Shown here: piece by piece, positions 51,626 to 60,332 of the stretch
How the letters are laid out: every line of letters begins with the position of its first letter
Numbering within the stretch: position 1 is the first letter of the stretch
DNA from: CADEDV01 sp964412375
GTDB lineage: Bacteria > Bacteroidota > Bacteroidia > Chitinophagales > Chitinophagaceae
DNA length: 64,000 bases
Direction: 5' to 3'
NCBI GenBank assembly: GCA_964412375.1
Contig: CAYPOD010000015.1
Span: 1-64,000, forward strand
Made by a program: the position numbers and the translations under genes
Notes under the pieces: model-generated
What the model saw: the letters and a program-made list of their open reading frames with translations, nothing else
Databases searched by the model: none
What the model was told of the DNA's origin: nothing

Positions 51626-52879
51626 ATGAACACCCTTATCACTAATATTAAATTGCTTGCCGGCATTAGAGAAAAGCCTCGCTTATTAAGGGGGCGGGAG
51701 CTGGCCAACCTTCCAGCTATTGAAAATGCCTACCTGCTGATGGAAAATGGCCTAATAGCAGCGTATGGTGAAATGAAAAATATCGGCGACCTGCCCTCAA
51801 AAGTCAGCCAGCAACTTGATGCTTCCGGCCGGATCGTTTTTCCTGCCTGGTGCGACAGCCACACACACCTTGTTTTTGCCGCAACAAGGGAAGAAGAGTT
51901 TATTGATAAAATAAAAGGACTTAGCTATGCTGAAATAGCCGAAAAGGGCGGGGGTATCCACAATTCGGCAAGAAAACTGAATGCAGCAACTGAAGACGAG
52001 TTATTCAACAGCGCCTGGAAAAGGCTGGAAGAGCTCATTAGCCTGGGAACCGGTGCCATTGAAATCAAAAGCGGGTATGGATTGACCACAGACGGTGAAC
52101 TTAAAATGCTGCGGGTGATCAAAAAAATAAAAGAACGGTCACCCATACCTGTCAGGGCCACTTTTTTAGGCGCCCATACTTACCCGCCTGAATATAAGAA
52201 CAACCACCAGGGATATATTGACCTTATCATTAATGAAATGCTCCCGGTGATCGCTGCTGAAAAACTGGCTGACTACATTGATGTTTTCTGCGAAACAGGA
52301 TTCTTTTCTCCTGCAGAAACAGAGACCATCTGTCGTGCCGGGATGAGTGTGGGGCTGAAACCCAAGATACATGCCAATCAACTCAACCTTTCAGGAGGTG
52401 CGCAAACCGGGGTTAAACTCGGTGCCGTTTCCGTGGATCATCTTGAAACCATGGATGATAAAGCGATTGCCGCACTTGCTGCTTCAGACACAATCGGCAC
52501 TTTGCTGCCAACGGCTGCTTTCTTTTTACGGATGCCGTTTCAGCCTGCCCGTGAACTGATAGATGCAGGTTGCGCCATTGCCCTGGCTTCGGACTACAAT
52601 CCCGGCTCATCACCCAGCGGCAACATGAACTTCGTGGTAGCCTTAAGCTGCATACAGATGAAAATGTTACCGGAGGAAGCCATCAATGCTGCCACCGTCA
52701 ACGGGGCATTTGCCATGGAATTGCAGGATTTGGTGGGTAGTATCGGTATTGGTAAAAAAGCAAACCTGGTGATAACCCGGCCTGTGACATCGCTAGCCAG
52801 TATTCCCTATTCTTTTGGCTCCAATCTTATTGAAAAAGTAATGATCGGAGAGAATATCTACGGCGCTGGCGGAAATTAA
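51626..52879 (+). CDS. hutI: Imidazolonepropionase
   Basis: 417 residues, typical length. It is an amidohydrolase with metal motif DSHTHLVFA near residue 75. Substrate-site segments are GGGIHNSARKLNAATEDELF, IEIKSGYGLTTDGELKMLRV and FLGAHTYPPEY, and later metal ligands are HANQLNLSGG and SDYNPGSSPSGNMNF. It opens the imidazolone ring to give N-formimidoyl-L-glutamate, the third step of histidine breakdown. The next-step enzyme hutG follows 40 bp downstream, so the two form one operon. hutH and hutU are not in the window. Confidence 0.95.
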   Translation: MNTLITNIKLLAGIREKPRLLRGRELANLPAIENAYLLMENGLIAAYGEMKNIGDLPSKVSQQLDASGRIVFPAWCDSHTHLVFAATREEEFIDKIKGLSYAEIAEKGGGIHNSARKLNAATEDELFNSAWKRLEELISLGTGAIEIKSGYGLTTDGELKMLRVIKKIKERSPIPVRATFLGAHTYPPEYKNNHQGYIDLIINEMLPVIAAEKLADYIDVFCETGFFSPAETETICRAGMSVGLKPKIHANQLNLSGGAQTGVKLGAVSVDHLETMDDKAIAALAASDTIGTLLPTAAFFLRMPFQPARELIDAGCAIALASDYNPGSSPSGNMNFVVALSCIQMKMLPEEAINAATVNGAFAMELQDLVGSIGIGKKANLVITRPVTSLASIPYSFGSNLIEKVMIGENIYGAGGN

Positions 52880-52919
52880 AAACAAAACCATAGCTTTAAG
52901 GTTATGCAAAAATGAAGCT

Positions 52920-54017
52920 ATGGATCAGCCGGTCACTAACATTCCAAAAGAAAAAACGAAAACTGTCATGCGTCACTTCAAAGCCTATACCAGGCAGGAT
53001 GTTTTATCACTTACCCGTTTGCGCCGTTTTGAAACCAAACTGGGAGAAAGGCTGCAGGTGTTGCAAAATGTAACAGATATTAGCGGGTCATTACAGCAAA
53101 GCAATGCCCGTTTTGTACTGTTTGGTGTGCCGGAAGATATCGGTGTGAAGGCAAACCACGGCCAGGGTGGCACCGACACCTGCTGGCTTCCTTTTTTGCA
53201 AAACTTCCTGAATATTCAAAGCAATGATTTTCTCGATGGCAGCGAAATACTATTGGCCGGTCATTTTGATTTTGGCGATATGCAATACCTTATTGACACC
53301 ACCGCAAAGGGTGATGAGGAAAAGATCGAAGCATATCGTCATGCGGTGAATAATATTGATGAAGAAGTGGAACAACTGGCAAAGATCATCACTGAACAAA
53401 AGAAGATACCGCTGGTGGTTGGTGGCGGACACAACAATGCCTATCCTTTGTTGAAAGGGGCTGCCAAAGGCTGGCATAAAGCCGGGTTAACAGTGCTGGC
53501 ACAACTGAACTGCATCAACCTCGATGCACATGCCGATTACCGTCCCATGGAAGGTCGCCATAGCGGCAATCCTTTTCGCTATGCAGAGGAAGACGGGTTT
53601 TTACAGAAATACTGTGTGATCGGCCTGCATGAAAATTACCTGCCTCAAAATGTATGGGTTGATATGGTAAACAATCCTTTTATTGACTGCATCACTTTTG
53701 AAGACATTTTTGTGCATGAAAAAAGATCCTTTATGCAGGCAGTGGCCCATGCCACCGGTTTCACCGAAGACACTCTTTCCGGTATAGAACTCGACCTGGA
53801 TTGTATTCAGCAAACACTCAGCAGTGCCATGACACCCATTGGCATCACACCGGTACATGCAAGACAGTATCTTTCTTTTGCTGCTGCCGATGCCAAACCT
53901 GCTTACCTCCATATTAGTGAAGGAGCTGCCCGTCTTTCCGATGGAAGAACTGACAGTAATACCGGCAAACTGGTTAGTTACCTGGTGAGTGATTTTGTAA
54001 AGGCATTATCACAATGA
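52920..54017 (+). CDS. hutG: Formimidoylglutamase-like ureohydrolase
   Basis: 365 residues, or 349 from M17. The binuclear-manganese ureohydrolase motifs are GGGHNNAYPLL, NLDAHADYRPM with GRHSGNPFRYA, and ELDLDCIQ. The position after hutI and the length fit formimidoylglutamase, which releases formamide to give glutamate. An arginase or agmatinase role is less likely here. The start at 52920 gives a basic, unstructured N-terminal tail. The stop abuts the stop of the convergent TPR gene with no gap (54017/54018). Confidence 0.85.
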   Translation: MDQPVTNIPKEKTKTVMRHFKAYTRQDVLSLTRLRRFETKLGERLQVLQNVTDISGSLQQSNARFVLFGVPEDIGVKANHGQGGTDTCWLPFLQNFLNIQSNDFLDGSEILLAGHFDFGDMQYLIDTTAKGDEEKIEAYRHAVNNIDEEVEQLAKIITEQKKIPLVVGGGHNNAYPLLKGAAKGWHKAGLTVLAQLNCINLDAHADYRPMEGRHSGNPFRYAEEDGFLQKYCVIGLHENYLPQNVWVDMVNNPFIDCITFEDIFVHEKRSFMQAVAHATGFTEDTLSGIELDLDCIQQTLSSAMTPIGITPVHARQYLSFAAADAKPAYLHISEGAARLSDGRTDSNTGKLVSYLVSDFVKALSQ

Positions 54018-55766
54018 TCAAAATATAGCACCGGTTATATTGATGTCAGCTTTGGCAAATGCTTTGCGGTAACGTGCCATCACTTTATCTGCTTCTACTT
54101 TTTTCTTTTCACCTGACAAAGCCTGCCACAACCCGAACAAAGCCCATCCATTTTCATTGTTGTTCTCCAGGTCTGACAGGAAAACGGCTTTTGCATCAGC
54201 ATTTTTTCCCGCTTTTAGCATGGCATTGCCCAAATAATGTTTGGGGCTCAGCATCCAGTCTCTCGGTTCATTATAGACCATGTTTTCTTCTATAACGACA
54301 GCTTCCTGCAATACTTTTATGGCATCATCAAATCTTTCCTCTTTCAGGGCTATAGAACCGGCTAGAATTTTTTCTGCCACGTTGGCGCCATCAATAGCAG
54401 GAGAGAAGGGGCTGAACGGCAATAACAGGATTGTATCTTTCAATAACTCATTTAGCCGGGACAATTCTCTTTTAGCATCACTGGTGCGTCCGCCTGCCAG
54501 CATGGCCATGCCTCTTCCAAACCGAAAAATGATACTACTGTAAATGCGGTTGACCGCAGGCTGAGGCATTTCAAGCAATGGTTGCCAGTTGCCAAAACGG
54601 ATATTCACCAGCACCGGTGTGCTGTGAATGTATTGCAGGTAACTGCCCATTGCCCCGCCCATATCCAGGTAATCAGCAGGAATACTTTTTGCTGTGGCTG
54701 CCGCTGCTTTCATGGATTCTTCTTTCAGCCCACCCAGCATGGCATTGTTCGTTTGCATGTGTATGTTGTGAATGAGATACAGGAAATCGTTATTGGTGAC
54801 AGGGGCAAAGAGTTTACTGTAGAGTTCATACCCGTTAATTGCATTTTTGTTTACCTGCACTCCTTTTTCGTAATGCCCTGCCCGCAGGTAGATATGCGAA
54901 GGCATATGAACCGTGTGAGAAAGTCCCGGTGTTATTTTACCGAGCCTGTCGGCACTCGGCAAAGCTTTAGCAAAATAAGGTGATGGCTCCATCACATGAA
55001 TGTAATAGTGATTGGCACCGGGATGATCCGGTGTTTTGGCCAGCAGTTTTTCCAGCACTGTCCTGATCAGTGGTGTCCATGGCCGGGGAGTACCGTCTAT
55101 TTTCCAGAGGTCCCAGGGATGTTCCAGCATCATCGCATCTGCATACAAGGCCTGCACATCTGGATGCGCTGGAAACTTTTCATACGCTTTCTTCATCATG
55201 GATGTGTATTGCCCGTTCAGTTTAGCCCTGTTCATATCAGCCGAATCGGCAGTATAGCGAACAGCCATGGCATCAATCAATGCTTTTTCAACGAGATTTG
55301 CAGACCCGGATAGTTCTTTTGCCTTTTCAGTTGCCGCCAGGGCTTCCGGTGAGGCGGCATAACCCAGGTCGTTGATGTTGGGGCCATAGGCCAGTGCCTG
55401 CGCCCAGTGAAGCATGGCACAACCGGGATCAAACCTGGCTGCTTTTTTAAAAGACGCCATGGACTCAATGATGTGAAAACTGTAATACATATTGATGCCC
55501 TGGTTAAAATAGAACTGGGCACTGTCGCTTTTTGTACTGATCGACCATAGATGAGTGCCCGAACCCGGCATAGGAGGTATGTCCATTTCTTCAATGAAAT
55601 CTTTCAGGGCTTCCCAGTCCGGGCCGCAGCGGATAGTATTCTTTTTATAGTCAGTGTAAATTTTTTTATTGCCGGTAATGCTGTTGTATGACTTGCCGGA
55701 ACTAAAAGCCAGCAAAAGGGCCGTAACAAATGCCAGACCGGTTAGCAGCAGGAGCTTTGCTTTCAT
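54018..55766 (-). CDS. Exported TPR-repeat protein
   Basis: 582 residues with signal segment MKAKLLLLTGLAFVTALLLA. The rest is all alpha-helical in pattern with several tetratricopeptide-like units, for example SAQFYFNQGINMYYSFHIIE, SFKKAARFDPGCAMLHWAQA, HPGANHYYIHVME and KNADAKAVFLSDLENNNENG. Such proteins are scaffolds for protein contacts; the partner is unknown. It resembles the uncharacterised 'tetratricopeptide repeat protein' family in soil Bacteroidota. It abuts hutG stop-to-stop, with no room for a terminator between them. Confidence 0.82.
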   Translation of the reverse strand: MKAKLLLLTGLAFVTALLLAFSSGKSYNSITGNKKIYTDYKKNTIRCGPDWEALKDFIEEMDIPPMPGSGTHLWSISTKSDSAQFYFNQGINMYYSFHIIESMASFKKAARFDPGCAMLHWAQALAYGPNINDLGYAASPEALAATEKAKELSGSANLVEKALIDAMAVRYTADSADMNRAKLNGQYTSMMKKAYEKFPAHPDVQALYADAMMLEHPWDLWKIDGTPRPWTPLIRTVLEKLLAKTPDHPGANHYYIHVMEPSPYFAKALPSADRLGKITPGLSHTVHMPSHIYLRAGHYEKGVQVNKNAINGYELYSKLFAPVTNNDFLYLIHNIHMQTNNAMLGGLKEESMKAAAATAKSIPADYLDMGGAMGSYLQYIHSTPVLVNIRFGNWQPLLEMPQPAVNRIYSSIIFRFGRGMAMLAGGRTSDAKRELSRLNELLKDTILLLPFSPFSPAIDGANVAEKILAGSIALKEERFDDAIKVLQEAVVIEENMVYNEPRDWMLSPKHYLGNAMLKAGKNADAKAVFLSDLENNNENGWALFGLWQALSGEKKKVEADKVMARYRKAFAKADINITGAIF

Positions 55767-55895
55767 GTTGCAAAAGTTTTGGCAACAAAAGTTACAAAAT
55801 TTCTGCAGTTAGTATACTGATATGAGCGGATTGCAATGCTGTTTGATTGACTGGCGGATATTTGCTCCTAAAATTTCAGTTGCTATCAAACTTTC

Positions 55896-57845
55896 CTATT
55901 TTCCTTCCAGCGCTACGATTTTCTCAAATACCTTTTCATATTCGGTGTTAAGGGAGATCAATTCATCCGATGCTTTCTTATAAGCAGCTTCTGTTTGCAG
56001 GAATTTTGTTTTGTCGCCATAGGTTTCCGGAGAGGCCAGCGCTGCTTCCAGTTCCTGTTGTTGCAGTTTCAGCACGGCTATTTTTTCTTCCAGTTGCTGA
56101 AAAAGTTTCTGTTGTTTCTGGAGTTCTTTTTTTATTTCCTTATTGACCGGGGCTGCAGGTGGTGTCGCCGGTTTTTTTTCTTCAACAATCACTGACTTAT
56201 TGACTTCCTGGCCGGCTGATTTTTTTTTCTCCGCTTCCTGTTTCGCCATTCTTTCTTTCCATTGCACCCATTCCTCGTAGCCGCCCTTGAATTCTTTTAT
56301 TTCCTGGTCAACGATTTCCCAGATCTTGTTGGCGGTTTTTGAAATAAAGTAACGGTCGTGGCTTACCAGGATGATGCTGCCTTCATATTTTTTAAGTGCT
56401 TCTATCAGCAGGTCGCAGCTATGCATATCGAGGTGGTTGGTCGGTTCGTCCAGCATCAGGAAATTGGCCTTGCTCACAATCACTTTTGCCAGGGCCACTC
56501 TTGCTTTTTCACCACCACTCAGTATTTTGATCTTCTTATCCGCATCATCTCCGCTAAAAAGAAAACAGCCTAACAATCCCCTCAATTCAAGTTCCGTCAT
56601 CTGGCTGCCGCATTCTTTCATTTCTTCCAGGATTGTGTTATTGATGTTTAATGCCTCCAGTTGGTGCTGAGCATAAAAACTTTCTTCCACATTGTGGCCC
56701 CATTTTCTTTCACCGCTATCAAGCGGTTCTGTACCGGCAATGATGCGCAGCAGGGTGGATTTACCTTTCCCGTTGGCGCCAATCAATGCAATTTTATCAT
56801 CCCTGTCAATTTCAGCAGAACTGTTGCGGAGGATGATATTATCGCCAAAGGATTTGCTGATATTTTTCAGTTCGGTGAGCACACGGCCCGGTTGTTTATC
56901 CACCCGGAAGTTGATGCGGATATTGGGGCGTTCCACTTCCACATCCTCGATACGTTCCAGTTTGTCTAATTTTTTGATCAGGCTTTGCGCCATGGCTGCC
57001 TTGCTGGCCTTGGCTCTGAACCGTTCGATCAGCCGTTCATTTTGCCGGATATAGTCCTGCTGGTTTTCGTAGGCTTTTTGCTGCATTTCGATGCGGATGG
57101 CTTTTTCTTTTTCATAGTAGTCATAATTACCACCGTAGATATGCAATTGCTGCTGGTACACTTCCACAATCTTGGTCACCATCCGGTTCAGGAAGTATTT
57201 ATCGTGGCTCACAATGACCACCGAGCCCTGGTAATGTTGCAAATATTTTTCCAGCCATTCAATGGAAGGAAGGTCAAGGTGGTTGGTGGGTTCATCCAGC
57301 AACAACAGGTCGGGTTGTTGCAATATCATTTTGGCCAGCAATACCCTCATCCGCCAGCCACCGCTGAATTCTTTATAAGGCCGTTGCAGGTCGGCATTGG
57401 AAAATCCTAATCCCTGCAGCACTTCTTCTGTTTTGTGATGAATGTTGTAGCCGCCAAGTGTTTCTAATTCATGCAGACGGTCGGTATATTCAAGCAATGT
57501 CTTTTCATCGCCTGTTTTTTCCAGCTCTTTGCCGATCTCTTCAATTTCTTTTTCTAATTGCAGCACCCTTTCAAATGCTCCGAGGGCAACCTGTAAGATG
57601 GAATCATTTGTGTCAAAACTGAGAAGGTCCTGGTGCAGATAGCCAATAGAGGTGGTGCGACTCCGTTCCACTGTTCCTTTGGAAGGCTGGTATTCACCCA
57701 CCAGCAATTTCAGCAGGGTTGATTTACCTGTGCCATTATAGCCGATAAGACCAATGCGTTCGCCGGGCTGAATATGCCAGGTGGCATCTTCGACGATCAC
57801 TCTTGCTCCAAATTCAAAAGTTACATCCTGTAATCCTGCTAACAT
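55896..57845 (-). CDS. ABC-F family ATP-binding protein
   Basis: 649 residues with two ABC ATPase domains and no membrane segments. First domain: Walker A GYNGTGKST near 35-43 and signature SGGWRMRVLLAKMIL. Second domain: Walker A GANGKGKST and signature LSGGEKARVALAKVI. Between them is the linker rich in Lys and Arg (RENERLIERFRAKASKAAMA region) and at the C-terminus a coiled coil of about 90 residues. ABC-F proteins bind the ribosomal E site and rescue or assist translation; Uup-like members have this C-terminal coiled coil. Antibiotic resistance is not suggested by sequence alone. Confidence 0.93.
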   Translation of the reverse strand: MLAGLQDVTFEFGARVIVEDATWHIQPGERIGLIGYNGTGKSTLLKLLVGEYQPSKGTVERSRTTSIGYLHQDLLSFDTNDSILQVALGAFERVLQLEKEIEEIGKELEKTGDEKTLLEYTDRLHELETLGGYNIHHKTEEVLQGLGFSNADLQRPYKEFSGGWRMRVLLAKMILQQPDLLLLDEPTNHLDLPSIEWLEKYLQHYQGSVVIVSHDKYFLNRMVTKIVEVYQQQLHIYGGNYDYYEKEKAIRIEMQQKAYENQQDYIRQNERLIERFRAKASKAAMAQSLIKKLDKLERIEDVEVERPNIRINFRVDKQPGRVLTELKNISKSFGDNIILRNSSAEIDRDDKIALIGANGKGKSTLLRIIAGTEPLDSGERKWGHNVEESFYAQHQLEALNINNTILEEMKECGSQMTELELRGLLGCFLFSGDDADKKIKILSGGEKARVALAKVIVSKANFLMLDEPTNHLDMHSCDLLIEALKKYEGSIILVSHDRYFISKTANKIWEIVDQEIKEFKGGYEEWVQWKERMAKQEAEKKKSAGQEVNKSVIVEEKKPATPPAAPVNKEIKKELQKQQKLFQQLEEKIAVLKLQQQELEAALASPETYGDKTKFLQTEAAYKKASDELISLNTEYEKVFEKIVALEGK

Positions 57846-57946
57846 ACGCTGAAATGAGGCGCAAATGTAGAAAGAAAAAAACTGAGAAACTGCCGTGCAG
57901 CTCTCTATAAACCTAATATTGATAAACGGGAAATGAAGGAAGATGA

Positions 57947-58297
57947 TTAGTACCGGTTCCTGTCACGGTTGTAGCCGCCGCCCCCTTTGTTGAAGCCACC
58001 CCTGTCCCTGTTGTAACCGCCGCCACCACCGCTGCGGAATCCACCACCGCCGCCTTGCTTATCATCTGCTTTTTTAACAACCAGGGTTTTTCTGCCAATG
58101 GGCAGGTTGTTCAAACCTTCGATGGCTTCATTGGCTTCGGCTTCGAGCGGCATATCCACAAATCCAAAACCACGGCTTTTGCCGGTTTCCCTGTCCATTG
58201 ATACTTTGGCGGATAATACGGTGCCGAATTTTTCAAAAAACTCTTCCAGTTCGGCATCGTCCATGTCATAGGGCAAACCTGCCACAAAAAGTTTCAT
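57947..58297 (-). CDS. RRM RNA-binding protein with glycine-rich tail
   Basis: 116 residues from ATG 58297; codons upstream in frame do not extend the domain. One RRM covers residues 1-76 with RNP2 LFVAGLP and RNP1 SRGFGFVDM. The tail (GGGGGFRSGGGGGYNRDRGG and so on) is a Gly/Arg/Tyr-rich disordered segment. Such cyanobacterial- and Bacteroidota-type RRM proteins are often linked to cold or RNA chaperone functions. The tail shares the string GGFNKGG with the N-terminal extension of IF-3 in this window. Confidence 0.92.
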   Translation of the reverse strand: MKLFVAGLPYDMDDAELEEFFEKFGTVLSAKVSMDRETGKSRGFGFVDMPLEAEANEAIEGLNNLPIGRKTLVVKKADDKQGGGGGFRSGGGGGYNRDRGGFNKGGGGYNRDRNRY

Positions 58298-58471
58298 GCT
58301 ACTAATTTTTGTAAATGTAATAAAGATATGCTGGTATTGAACATAAAAATGACCGGGGTGCTCAAATGAGGAAAACCACGTTACAGATGTGAAAAACCCC
58401 CGCAGTTGTAGGGTTTCAATAACAACAGACAATAGATATTTGGTCGTAAATAAACGACAGTTTTAGGGATG

Positions 58472-58987
58472 CTATTTTGACCGTATAAAATTGAAGCGAA
58501 TGGTATCTTTTCCGCCTTTCTGATTGGGACCGGCAATGAAAGCCCTAAGCGTATCTGCCGCAGCCAATGTGTAGTTGATGTCTGTAGGGAAATCATGTGA
58601 TGGATTACTGAACTGAACTTGGTTTTCATCCACGAAGACTGAATGAAATTTAACCGCTTTCCCCTGGTTTTGGCCCCGGGCCAGCACTTCATATACCCAA
58701 CGATCCTTTTCAGGATAAATTTTGACGGTTTCATTTACGATGGTATCTGTTCCCTTGACACTACAGGCTATTGCATCATAACCACCGTCATCGTTTTTTG
58801 TCCACCTCTCAAATCCTCTGCGACTTTCACGAAGCCAGGTGCCTGTTATCTTTTCAAAAATAAGTTGCTTCATCACATTTTCCTCAGTGCAGGTTCTATG
58901 TGATGTTTGAAAAGTATTCAATGATACAGCCGTTGCAAATAAAAAGGAGGGCAGTAATATGATGCTGAAGTATGGATTTTTTTTCAT
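58472..58987 (-). CDS. DUF6265-like exported protein
   Basis: 171 residues with an N-terminal hydrophobic segment (YFSIILLPSFLFATAVSLNT). The mature part has the beta-barrel-like pattern ITGTWLRESRRGFERWTKND, YDAIACSVKGTD, YEVLARGQNQGKA and VQFSNPSHDFPTDINY, as in DUF6265 proteins. The function is unknown. It is third in a likely AraC-VOC-DUF6265 operon, 5 bp downstream of the VOC gene. Confidence 0.72.
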   Translation of the reverse strand: MKKNPYFSIILLPSFLFATAVSLNTFQTSHRTCTEENVMKQLIFEKITGTWLRESRRGFERWTKNDDGGYDAIACSVKGTDTIVNETVKIYPEKDRWVYEVLARGQNQGKAVKFHSVFVDENQVQFSNPSHDFPTDINYTLAAADTLRAFIAGPNQKGGKDTIRFNFIRSK

Positions 58988-58992
58988 AAAAA

Positions 58993-59361
58993 TTAATTGA
59001 TGGAATGTAGCGCCATTTTGTTTCCTTCCGTATCAATAAAGATGGCAAAGTAACCCATCTCAGGGCTTATCTGTGTTTTAGGTACGATCACTTTGCCACC
59101 AGCAGCATCCACTTTTGAAAGGGGAACTGCGAGATCATTTCCGCCATTCAGGTAGATCAACGCACCATCCATGGAAGGAGCATAATCATCACCCTGCACA
59201 ATAGCACCAGCCACATTTGAACCATCACCGGGAAAGAAAGCCATTTTTGTTCCGAACATTTCTGTTTCGTTCATTTCGCAGCTTAATATAGTTTGGTAAA
59301 AGTTTTTTGCCCGGGCTATATCGCTGACAGCGATCTCAAACCAATTGATGATGTTTTGCAT
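58993..59361 (-). CDS. VOC (glyoxalase/bleomycin-resistance) superfamily protein
   Basis: 122 residues from ATG 59361 (MQNIINWFEIAVSDIARAKN). The VOC pattern of paired beta-alpha-beta-beta-beta units is seen in FEIAVSDIARAKNFYQTILS and the C-terminal strand YFAIFIDTEGNKMALHS. The substrate is unknown; such single-domain proteins may be dioxygenase- or glyoxalase-like or bind drugs. It lies between the AraC regulator and the DUF6265 gene in a close operon. Confidence 0.88.
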   Translation of the reverse strand: MQNIINWFEIAVSDIARAKNFYQTILSCEMNETEMFGTKMAFFPGDGSNVAGAIVQGDDYAPSMDGALIYLNGGNDLAVPLSKVDAAGGKVIVPKTQISPEMGYFAIFIDTEGNKMALHSIN

Positions 59362-59429
59362 GACAATACTTTTTTTTATGCCTGCAAAATAAAAGCCATG
59401 CATTTTTCAAAATTGTAAAATTGCGACAA

Positions 59430-60245
59430 TCATTCTGCTGAAGCAAAGAGGGCGGCAAAGCGAAGATTCCTGGCATAGAATGATTTTGGGCTTATGCCGG
59501 TAAACTCTTTGAAGTCTTTGATAAAATGCGCCTGGTCATAGTAGCCGTTTTCATAGGCCAGCGAGGTGAGGCTGGTGAATTTTTGTTGTTCCAGCATTTT
59601 GAGAGTGGCTTGCAACCGCACCGCACGGGCCAGTTGTTTAGGGCTCATCCCGATGACAGAAGTGAATTTTCGTTCAATATTTCTGCGGCTGGTGTTGAGG
59701 CTGCCGGCCAGTTCTGTTACATCCAACTGTCCCTGCGAACGGACAATAACTTCAACACAATTCTTTGTGATCACATCAATGGTTTGCTGTTCGCTGAGCC
59801 GTGAGAGCAGGAATGATTCAATGATACGGATGCGTTCGGCATTGGATGAAGCATTGATGACGGCATCTTCCAGTTGCTTTCCTTTTTCTCCAAACACTTC
59901 ATCTATCGGGTTGGCCTTGTCTTGCAACCGGGTGACCGGGATAGTAATAAAAGGTGCAAGCCCTTCGGGTAAAAAACGGGCAGAGATCATTCCGCTGATG
60001 CCTGTAGGGGCTATTTCGACGAACCGGGTGATCTGCCCGAAAACAAAACTCCGCGGTTGGAGGATGGAAGATCCGTTTTCAAAATATTGACGGTATAAGT
60101 CACCGAAATGAAAGATCATTTCCATGCACCCATCGGGGACCACCCGTTGCTTTACCGGCTCTGAGGAGGCTTCATCCTCCAGTGTCCAGAAGCATTTTAT
60201 AAAGTCCTTCAATTCCTCTGATGGCTCATACACCTGGTAATCCAT
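59430..60245 (-). CDS. AraC-family transcription regulator
   Basis: 271 residues. The C-terminal AraC double-HTH domain covers about residues 165-260: DVTELAGSLNTSRRNIERKF, then ALKMLEQQKF-like spacer and ENGYYDQAHFIKDFKEFTGI, followed by SPKSFYARN. The N-terminal sensing domain (YEPSEELKDFIKCFWTLED...) resembles DUF6597. It likely controls the VOC and DUF6265 genes just downstream. It starts 87 bp from the divergent gamma-glutamyltransferase-like gene, which it may also regulate. Confidence 0.9.
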   Translation of the reverse strand: MDYQVYEPSEELKDFIKCFWTLEDEASSEPVKQRVVPDGCMEMIFHFGDLYRQYFENGSSILQPRSFVFGQITRFVEIAPTGISGMISARFLPEGLAPFITIPVTRLQDKANPIDEVFGEKGKQLEDAVINASSNAERIRIIESFLLSRLSEQQTIDVITKNCVEVIVRSQGQLDVTELAGSLNTSRRNIERKFTSVIGMSPKQLARAVRLQATLKMLEQQKFTSLTSLAYENGYYDQAHFIKDFKEFTGISPKSFYARNLRFAALFASAE

Positions 60246-60332
60246 TTCTGCTGCTATTAAGAAACTAAAGATAAAGGAAGATGAAATGAAAACCCCACCC
60301 TTGTCTTACCTTTAAAGCATAAAGGTCCATTT

